Positions 1-5,910 of a stretch of DNA of 7,413 nt are shown piece by piece (position 1 is the stretch's first letter; every line of letters starts with the position of its first letter). The notes below the pieces were generated by a model. It saw only the letters and a list, made by a program, of their open reading frames with translations, searched no databases and was not told the origin of the DNA. Source of the stretch: an uncultured Lachnospiraceae bacterium (GTDB lineage: Bacteria > Bacillota > Clostridia > Lachnospirales > Lachnospiraceae); NCBI GenBank assembly GCA_902796045.1, contig CADBNQ010000155.1, positions 1 through 7,413 of the forward strand, read 5' to 3'. A program made the position numbers and the translations under genes.

Positions 1-2
1 AA

Positions 3-89
3 CAAATAACCTTTCGAAATCTTATTATGGAACTTCCGTATGAAGACCCAAAGGAATGCTGGTTACAGATGATGTGGAGGACAAGATAA
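3..89 (+). CDS. possible 3' end of an upstream gene (partial)
   Basis: The frame starting at base 3 is open from the window edge to a TAA at 87-89 and gives 28 residues, including the segment LIMELPYEDPKECW. The other two + frames meet stops early (TAA at 7-9, and TGA within the first 45 bases), so this is the only + frame that could carry a gene in from the left. The tail is too short to assign a family. If real, it ends 27 bases before the small membrane protein gene and could belong to the same transcript. An open frame this short can arise by chance, so confidence is low. Confidence 0.3.
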   Translation, partial: QITFRNLIMELPYEDPKECWLQMMWRTR

Positions 90-96
90 AGACTGT

Positions 97-102
97 AAGG
101 AG
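97..102 (+). promoter_or_regulatory. candidate ribosome binding site for the 77-residue gene
   Basis: AAGGAG lies 14 bases before the ATG at 117, which is longer than the usual 5-10. A weaker purine stretch, GGAAAGAA, sits directly before the ATG. Translation initiation may therefore be modest. Confidence 0.4.
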
Positions 103-116
103 AAGACTGGAAAGAA

Positions 117-350
117 ATGAAGAAACATGCAAAAAGGATCATTTTCATATTGCTCTCTTTGATATCCTTATTCTGCCTAGTCATTTGGCTGTTTGCATGT
201 CTGTTTGCAGTGGGACAGTTATACAATACATATGACCTTTGGGTTTACCTTGCTGATGCTCCGATAGCTGTGCTTATTATTGTTGTGTTGTTTGCAGCAT
301 TTGTTGGGTTTCTGGTGGCAGCGATACTGACAAAGGATAAGAAAGAATAG
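117..350 (+). CDS. small two-helix membrane protein, function unknown
   Basis: This 77-residue protein matches no family I recognise. It starts with a basic stretch (MKKHAKR), followed by a hydrophobic helix at about residues 8-33. A short loop at 34-48 contains Tyr, Trp and two Asp. A second helix runs from about 49 to 72, and the protein ends in a charged tail (KDKKE). By the positive-inside rule both ends should be cytoplasmic, with the loop outside, forming a helical hairpin. The gene precedes the dCACHE/GGDEF/EAL sensor by 60 bases and shares its strand, so co-transcription is plausible. A role as an accessory or regulatory membrane peptide for the neighbouring sensors is only a guess. 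The composition (two clear membrane helices with charged ends) argues for a real gene. The long spacing of its ribosome site argues for some caution. Confidence 0.6.
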   Translation: MKKHAKRIIFILLSLISLFCLVIWLFACLFAVGQLYNTYDLWVYLADAPIAVLIIVVLFAAFVGFLVAAILTKDKKE

Positions 351-360
351 GAAAGAATAG
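341..360 (+). repeat. perfect 10-bp tandem duplication
   Basis: GAAAGAATAG occurs twice head to tail at 341-350 and 351-360. The first copy includes the TAG stop codon of the small membrane protein gene, and the second copy places another TAG out of frame just after it. It looks like a simple slippage duplication in a purine-rich stretch. Confidence 0.75.
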
Positions 361-396
361 AAAGCATCGTATGTCTGTATAGAAAATAATTATGAA

Positions 397-402
397 AGAA
401 GG
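397..402 (+). promoter_or_regulatory. ribosome binding site for the 1090-residue sensor
   Basis: AGAAGG ends 8 bases before the ATG at 411. It supports that start over the out-of-frame ATG at 392, which has no comparable purine motif before it. Confidence 0.6.
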
Positions 403-410
403 CTTGTTTT

Positions 411-3400
411 ATGCACTCTATAAAAACCAAGATAACTGCCATGACTGTCTGCGTCATCGTGATAGCAATGGCCATTGCCACGTTTTTTGGTGTGACGGCC
501 ATAAGGGATGTCGGAAACCATGATGCGGAGCAGACTCTGCTCTTACTATGCGAAACAGGACAGAAAGACCTGAATTACTATTTTCAGAACGTAGAATCGT
601 CGGTAAAAACGGTTGCGGCCTTTATCCAATCTGATCTGGACGGGGTGGATGATGAAGACCTCCAGACCCACATAGACCGGGTCAGCGATGTCTTTCAGAA
701 GCTGGCATATAACACGAACGGCGTTCTGACCTATTATTACCGGATCGATCCGGAAGTTTCTAAAGATGTCAAGGGTTTCTGGTATGTAAATTCAGATGGC
801 AACGGCTTCAAAGAGCACGAGGTGACGGATATCAGCGAATATGATACGGATGACACTTCTACGCTTGTCTGGTTCACTGTGCCGAAAGCAACGGGCGAAG
901 GCGTATGGCTGCCGCCCTATATTACTGAAAACCTGGATACCCGTGTGATCTCCTATAATGTTCCCGTATATCGTAAGGGACAGTTCTTCGGAGTCATTGG
1001 TATTGAGATCGATTACTCCACAATGGCAGAAGTCATAAATCACATCACCCTCTATGATAATGGATATGCCTTCCTCAATGACGAGGAGGGGAACATTATC
1101 TATCATCCTAAAATGGATGTTACGACAATGGAAACGCAACCGAAGGTGCCGGGAGGCCTTTTAAGCAATGATAAGTTCATCCACTACTCCTTTGACGGCG
1201 TAGAAAAGCAGGCAGTCTGGCTGCCTTTAAGCAACGGGATGCGCCTTAATGTCACGGTCCCCGTTCAGGAGATCAATGCCGCCTGGTATCAATGGATTAC
1301 CAAGATCGCGATCACCTTTGCCGTACTGCTGGTCATCTTCATCATACTGATCATGACCTTCACAGGCCGGATCACAGATCCCCTGCAGAAACTGACCAAA
1401 GCGGCGGAACAGCTCAGCGAAGGCTACTATGATACTGAGCTGGATTATGACAAGAAAGACGAAGTCGGTGTTCTCACGGCATCCTTCAAAAAGCTTATCA
1501 TGAATCTGAATATCTATATCAAAAACCTGAACGATATGGCCTATATCGATGCGCTTACCGGGATCGGGAACCGTTTGGCGCTAAGGCGTGACTACGATTC
1601 TTATCAGGGACATGAAGTCACAGTACTAATGCTGGACTTAAATGACTTTAAGCTGATCAACGATACTCGCGGCCATGAGGAGGGAGACCGTGTTCTTCAG
1701 GAATTTGGAAAACTGCTCTCAGACACTTTCGGAAAGGACTGCTGTTACCGGTATGGCGGCGACGAATTCCTTGTTATCGTGCCGGATATCTCAGACTCAG
1801 AGTTTTATGAGAAGCTGGAGGCTTTAAAACAGAACAAACCCGTCATTGACGGTACTGCAAGGGCAGGCTTCTCCACAGGATATGTCCATGCAATGCTGAC
1901 AGACTCAGATATGCTTCGCAATCTCATCTCCAGCGCAGATGAGAAAATGTATGAGACAAAGAGGGATAAGAAACGTGCCTTTGATACTGAGCGGGTAATA
2001 CAGGAACCGCAGATGAAGGCGGGAGAGTATTCGGTTGTGGAGCTGAAAGAGTTTCTTAATGAAATGTCTGAAAAATTTGCCCTTGCCCGTGTGGTAGACC
2101 CCATCGAGTGCCGGATCATCGAACTGCAGGATGACGGCAGGATCAGTATGAATGAAAGCTGTTATGGTATATGGCATTCAGAGCAGAGGTGCATCAACTG
2201 TTCCAGTGCCCTGGCCTGCAGGACCGGATGTTATCAGGAGAAGGCAGAACATTTCAAAGACGATTTTTATTTTGTCCAGTCGAATCCTGTTAAATTGAGA
2301 CTTTCAAATGGCAGCGTACATAATGCAGTGGTGGAACTGGTGAATGTCGAGAAAGAGAGCGATGTGGCTGTAAATAACAGGGAGGCGGAGAATATCGGTA
2401 CCAGAGCTGCCCATTATCTTGCGCATCACGACAGCCTGACCAATGCCCTGAATTCAGAGGCGTTTTATGAGCTCGCTCGCGGGATGATAAAAAACAGACC
2501 GGGAAAATCGTGGGTCATGATCACTTCTAATATCATGAATTTCAGACTGGTCAACACGTTGTTCGGAGACCGGAAGGGAAATGAGGTCCTTGCAAGGACG
2601 GCATCCATGCTGAGAGAGATCTCGGAGTCTTCGAGAGGATTGTGCGGGAGACTCGGCTCAGACCAGTTCGCTGTGCTCATTCCAAGAAATAAATACAGAG
2701 AAGAAGATCTTACGTCCATAGCCCGGATTCTGGCAGAAACTTATAACAGTGGAATATACAAGTTCCATATACACTTTGGTGTTTACGAGATCGATGATCC
2801 ATCCATTCCGGTATCTGTCATGTGTGGACGGGCTAATTCAGCGCTCCGCACCATACGGGATGATCTGACCCGAGTTGTTGCATATTTTGATGATGCCATC
2901 TTACAGAAGATCCTTCTGGAGCAGACGGTGCTTGGCAGTTTTGAAGAAGCTTTAAGCAGCGGACAGTTCAGAATGTATCTGCAGCCACTGGTCAGGAAAG
3001 ACGGAAGCGTGATCGGGGCAGAGGCATTGGCAAGATGGTACAGGCCGGACGGCTCAATGATCATGCCGGGAGACTTTATTGAAACGCTGGAAACAGCGGG
3101 CCTTATCCATAAACTGGACAGGCACATGTGGGAACTTGCGGTAAAACAGCTGAGTATGTGGAAAGGGACGGAAAGGAGGGATCTGACGATCTCCGTCAAT
3201 GTCTCAGCAAAAGACTTTTACAGTATCGATGTTGCCCGTGTGATGATAGAGCTTGTTGACAGATATGGCGTGGACAGCCGTATGCTCAGGCTGGAGATCA
3301 CAGAAACGGCCTTTCTTGGCAAGTCGGATAAATATGAAAACATTGTTTCAGTACTAAGGCAGAAAGGATTCATTGTGGAGATCGATGATTTTGGGAAAGA

Positions 3401-3683
3401 TAATTCGACCCTTAGTTTCCTGAAAGACATTAATGCAGACGTCCTGAAGATCGATATGAGTCTCCTGCAGGAGATCCAGGATAACGAGCGGAACCAGATC
3501 GTCCTGAAGTCTGTGATCGGCATGGCGGATTCCCTGGGAATGGACGTGATCACAGAAGGTGTGGAGACAGAAGAACAACTCCGCATACTTACAGAAATGG
3601 GCTGTAATTATTTCCAGGGCTACTATTTCTGCCGTCCGGTTCCGGTAGACGAATTTGAAATGAAGTATTCCTCTGCGGAATAA
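411..3683 (+). CDS. dCACHE-HAMP-GGDEF-Cys domain-GGDEF-EAL membrane cyclic-di-GMP enzyme
   Basis: This 1090-residue membrane receptor probably both makes and degrades cyclic di-GMP. Helix 1 spans residues 10-30. An extracytoplasmic dCACHE-like region covers about 35-290, with W154, W166-P169-Y170 and the PVY segment at 185-187. Helix 2 is at about 298-318 and HAMP at 318-372. The first GGDEF domain (about 373-525) has DALTGIGNR at 380-388, metal Asp D409, N417 and an intact GGDEF at 449-453. It lacks the RxxD inhibitory site (FGKD at 440-443). A PAS-sized segment (about 540-648) carries five clustered cysteines: C584, C594, C597, C603 and C607. A second GGDEF-like domain (about 665-828) is degenerate: GSDQF at 749-753 and N707 in place of the metal Asp. 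The EAL domain (about 838-1085) keeps the expected catalytic set: E871, N930, E962, D992, D993, K1013, E1049, E1052 and Q1069. The predicted result is an active phosphodiesterase, a probably active cyclase and a second GGDEF that may only bind GTP. The next gene starts 30 bases downstream. Confidence 0.93.
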   Translation: MHSIKTKITAMTVCVIVIAMAIATFFGVTAIRDVGNHDAEQTLLLLCETGQKDLNYYFQNVESSVKTVAAFIQSDLDGVDDEDLQTHIDRVSDVFQKLAYNTNGVLTYYYRIDPEVSKDVKGFWYVNSDGNGFKEHEVTDISEYDTDDTSTLVWFTVPKATGEGVWLPPYITENLDTRVISYNVPVYRKGQFFGVIGIEIDYSTMAEVINHITLYDNGYAFLNDEEGNIIYHPKMDVTTMETQPKVPGGLLSNDKFIHYSFDGVEKQAVWLPLSNGMRLNVTVPVQEINAAWYQWITKIAITFAVLLVIFIILIMTFTGRITDPLQKLTKAAEQLSEGYYDTELDYDKKDEVGVLTASFKKLIMNLNIYIKNLNDMAYIDALTGIGNRLALRRDYDSYQGHEVTVLMLDLNDFKLINDTRGHEEGDRVLQEFGKLLSDTFGKDCCYRYGGDEFLVIVPDISDSEFYEKLEALKQNKPVIDGTARAGFSTGYVHAMLTDSDMLRNLISSADEKMYETKRDKKRAFDTERVIQEPQMKAGEYSVVELKEFLNEMSEKFALARVVDPIECRIIELQDDGRISMNESCYGIWHSEQRCINCSSALACRTGCYQEKAEHFKDDFYFVQSNPVKLRLSNGSVHNAVVELVNVEKESDVAVNNREAENIGTRAAHYLAHHDSLTNALNSEAFYELARGMIKNRPGKSWVMITSNIMNFRLVNTLFGDRKGNEVLARTASMLREISESSRGLCGRLGSDQFAVLIPRNKYREEDLTSIARILAETYNSGIYKFHIHFGVYEIDDPSIPVSVMCGRANSALRTIRDDLTRVVAYFDDAILQKILLEQTVLGSFEEALSSGQFRMYLQPLVRKDGSVIGAEALARWYRPDGSMIMPGDFIETLETAGLIHKLDRHMWELAVKQLSMWKGTERRDLTISVNVSAKDFYSIDVARVMIELVDRYGVDSRMLRLEITETAFLGKSDKYENIVSVLRQKGFIVEIDDFGKDNSTLSFLKDINADVLKIDMSLLQEIQDNERNQIVLKSVIGMADSLGMDVITEGVETEEQLRILTEMGCNYFQGYYFCRPVPVDEFEMKYSSAE
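2028..2354 (+). other. encoded Cys-rich PAS-like segment between two GGDEF domains
   Basis: Residues 540-648 of the 1090-residue protein lie between the first GGDEF and the degenerate one. The spacing of the cysteines is C584-x9-C594-x2-C597-x5-C603-x3-C607, and C567 lies upstream. The flanking text (ECRIIELQDDG, then a strand-rich part near VKLRLSNGSVHNAVVELVNV) has the size and strand pattern of a PAS-type fold. I recall similar cysteine-bearing PAS-like segments in other Clostridia GGDEF/EAL proteins, but cannot name the family. Metal binding or thiol redox sensing is an inference from the cysteine spacing alone. Confidence 0.55.
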
Positions 3684-3700
3684 GACAGGCAGTTTAGTTG

Positions 3701-3709
3701 AGGAAGGAG
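3701..3709 (+). promoter_or_regulatory. ribosome binding site for the dual solute-binding/GGDEF gene
   Basis: AGGAAGGAG lies just before the ATG at 3714, with 4-6 bases of spacing depending on which part pairs. It supports this start and shows that the gene has its own strong translation signal within the 30-base gap after the previous stop. Confidence 0.7.
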
Positions 3710-3713
3710 TATT

Positions 3714-5864
3714 ATGTTTCAAAAGATAAAGGCGTGCCGGACAACACGGATCATCGTGCTGCTCTTTTGCCTGATGATAATAACAGCCATTGCTGCGCCG
3801 GCTGCGGCAATGGAAAAAGATACCAGAAAGACCATTCGTGTCGGCTGGCATGAGGAACCATATTTTATCACAGACCAGTATGGGCGCCGTTCAGGGTATT
3901 CTTATGAGTATCAGCGGAAAGTAGCCGCATACACCGGCTGGGACTATGAATATGTCAAGGGGTCATGGTCTGACCTTTTTCAAATGCTGAAAAACGGTGA
4001 GATCGATATGATGAGCAATGTTTCCTATACGGACGAGCGTACAAAGGATATGCTTTATGCGTCTCTTCCGATGGGGACGGAAGCATACTATCTCTTTGTT
4101 TCACCTGACAATAAGCAGATCACAGCAGACGATTATTCATCTCTGGAAGGGAAGCGGGTAGGTGTTACAAAGGGATCCATCCAGAAAGAAATATTCGAAA
4201 AATGGGTGAAGATGCACGATGTTAAGGTAGAACTGGTCGAACTGACCACCCCAGATGAAGAATCCCAGAAGCTCCTTGGTACAAAACTGGATGCTTTTGT
4301 GACGATCGATGTGTATGGAGATTCGGAAGACGCTGTTCCCATATGGAAGATCGGCTCATCGGATTATTATTTTGCTGTCAGCAAAAAACGGCCGGATCTG
4401 CTTCCGGAACTTGACGCTGCGATGGGCAGCATCCAGGACGAAAACAAATATTATAATCAGCAGCTCAATGCGAAGTATCTCGAAAACGCCGATGCGGAAA
4501 GATTTCTTGACACGAAGGAAAAAGACTGGCTTGTGAAACACGGTACGATCCGGGTCGGCTACCAGGACAATTATCTGGCATTTTGTGCCAGAGATCCGGA
4601 TACAGGAAAACTGACCGGCGCGTTGAAGGATTATCTGGAGTACGCCTCTGATGCGCTTGAAAATGCACACATCGATTTTGAAGCTGTTTCGTTTCCAACC
4701 ATATCAGATGCGGTGGAAGCAATGAAGAAGGGGGAAGTGGATTGTGTTTTTCCCGCAAACCTGACGGATCATGACAGCGAGGAAATGGATCTGGTTATGA
4801 CACCGGTTCTGATGCGGACAGAGATGGATGCCGTGGTCAGGGCAGCGGAGCAGAAAGAGTTTGTCATAAAGGATGATGTTACCGTAGCTGTCAATAAGGG
4901 CAACACCAACTATGACTTGTGGCTGTCGGATCATTTTCCGACCTGGAAGCGTGCGTATTTCAAGGACACGTCTGCCGGGCTGGAGGCAGTAGCGGATGGT
5001 GAAGCAGATTGTGTCATCATCAGCGGTTACAGATACAGCAATATATCGAAGTTATGCGAGAAGCTGCACTTAGGCACCGTTTACACCGGTGTGGACATGG
5101 ATTACTGCTTCGCAATAAATAAAGGCAATACCGAACTATATTCCATTCTAACCAAAGTGAATAATGCAGTTCCGGATGCTGTGATCCACTCAGCTTTGAC
5201 CTATTACTCCACAGAGGATGTAAAGACCAGTTTTACTGATATGGTCAAAGACAACCTGTTTATCGTGCTGGCTGTTATCGCCGGGATACTGGTTGTCATC
5301 CTCATACTCCTGCTTCGTAATATCCGGTCGGAGAGGAAGATCCTCGAAGAAGAACGTATGCTCAGGACCCTGAATAAACGCGTTTTCGTTGATTCGCTTA
5401 CTTCTGTACGTAATAAAGCTGCCTATTCTGATTACATAGAAACACTTCAGGAACGTGTGGATCAGGGTGAGCAGTTCGCTTTTGCCATTGGAGTTTTTGA
5501 CTGCAATGACCTGAAAAAGATCAACGACCATCATGGACATGACAAGGGCGATGAGTATCTGAAAGCAGCCAGCAAGTTGATCTGTAATATTTTCCAGCAC
5601 AGCCCCGTTTTCAGGATCGGTGGTGACGAATTTGCCGTTGTGCTTGAAAATGATGATTTCATAAACAGGGACGCACTTATTCATGAGTTTGAAGAAAAGC
5701 AGAAGGAGATATGCGCTTCAGCAAAAGCAGAGTGGGACGAAGTCCAGGTAGCGATTGGAATCGCAGTTTATGACCCGGATCATGATAGTTCCGTAAATGA
5801 TACTGCACGACGGGCAGACAAGCTGATGTATGCAAATAAAGTCGAAGGAAAAAGGACTAATTGA
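3714..5864 (+). CDS. tandem solute-binding domain receptor with diguanylate cyclase (GGDEF) output
   Basis: This 716-residue protein probably senses a small extracytoplasmic ligand and makes cyclic di-GMP. The start is a basic segment and hydrophobic helix (about 11-32) ending in small residues (AAPAAA), which could be a cleaved signal peptide or a membrane anchor. Two SBP_bac_3-like (amino-acid-binding-protein type) domains follow. The first is at about 38-258 (IRVGWHEEPYF, then NGEIDMMSNVSYTDER with R109). The second is at about 276-500 (TIRVGYQDNYLAF, then KKGEVDCVFPANLTD, with D354 at the position of R109). A membrane helix at about 514-534 leads into a charged linker likely to form a coiled coil (536-555) and a GGDEF domain (556-714). 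The GGDEF domain has DSLTSVRNK at 560-568, D596, N604 and the intact motif GGDEF at 636-640. The RxxD inhibitory site is missing (FQHS at 627-630). There is no EAL domain, so it is a cyclase only. The layout resembles hybrid receptors in which Venus-flytrap lobes control a cytoplasmic enzyme. The ligand cannot be named from the sequence. Confidence 0.92.
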   Translation: MFQKIKACRTTRIIVLLFCLMIITAIAAPAAAMEKDTRKTIRVGWHEEPYFITDQYGRRSGYSYEYQRKVAAYTGWDYEYVKGSWSDLFQMLKNGEIDMMSNVSYTDERTKDMLYASLPMGTEAYYLFVSPDNKQITADDYSSLEGKRVGVTKGSIQKEIFEKWVKMHDVKVELVELTTPDEESQKLLGTKLDAFVTIDVYGDSEDAVPIWKIGSSDYYFAVSKKRPDLLPELDAAMGSIQDENKYYNQQLNAKYLENADAERFLDTKEKDWLVKHGTIRVGYQDNYLAFCARDPDTGKLTGALKDYLEYASDALENAHIDFEAVSFPTISDAVEAMKKGEVDCVFPANLTDHDSEEMDLVMTPVLMRTEMDAVVRAAEQKEFVIKDDVTVAVNKGNTNYDLWLSDHFPTWKRAYFKDTSAGLEAVADGEADCVIISGYRYSNISKLCEKLHLGTVYTGVDMDYCFAINKGNTELYSILTKVNNAVPDAVIHSALTYYSTEDVKTSFTDMVKDNLFIVLAVIAGILVVILILLLRNIRSERKILEEERMLRTLNKRVFVDSLTSVRNKAAYSDYIETLQERVDQGEQFAFAIGVFDCNDLKKINDHHGHDKGDEYLKAASKLICNIFQHSPVFRIGGDEFAVVLENDDFINRDALIHEFEEKQKEICASAKAEWDEVQVAIGIAVYDPDHDSSVNDTARRADKLMYANKVEGKRTN

Positions 5865-5895
5865 TTAAAACTCAGGTTTTGAAGTTGATCTTTCT

Positions 5896-5900
5896 GGAGG
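5896..5900 (+). promoter_or_regulatory. ribosome binding site deciding the start of the PAS-GGDEF-EAL gene
   Basis: GGAGG lies 10 bases before the ATG at 5911, and 46 bases separate the previous stop from this start. The PAS-like fold begins within the first 15 codons, which agrees with this start. Confidence 0.7.
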
Positions 5901-5910
5901 ACAAGAGAAA

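Noticed and set aside
351..410. Possible promoter or cyclic-di-GMP riboswitch upstream of the first sensor
   Set aside because: An AATAAT stretch at 385-390 resembles a -10 box but no TTGACA-like box sits at the right distance. The 60-base gap is too short for a GEMM riboswitch and lacks its conserved core; the 1-116 stretch also shows none.
392..523. Short overlapping + frame starting at ATG 392, rich in Cys and His
   Set aside because: It overlaps the well-supported sensor gene in another frame, has no proper ribosome site, and its Cys/His content comes from out-of-frame reading of the hydrophobic helix.
3354..3851. 165-codon open frame on the - strand
   Set aside because: It lies opposite the EAL domain and the start of the next gene, both with clear family motifs on the + strand. 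Its translation shows no recognisable domain.
5190..5684. 164-codon open frame on the - strand
   Set aside because: It runs opposite the membrane helix and GGDEF domain of the solute-binding receptor and has no family motif of its own.
5867..5880. Inverted repeat AAAAC-TCAG-GTTTT just after the stop of the solute-binding/GGDEF gene, as a possible terminator
   Set aside because: The stem is only about five to seven A/T-rich pairs with no GC core and no T run after it, and the next gene follows 30 bases later. It is too weak to call a terminator.
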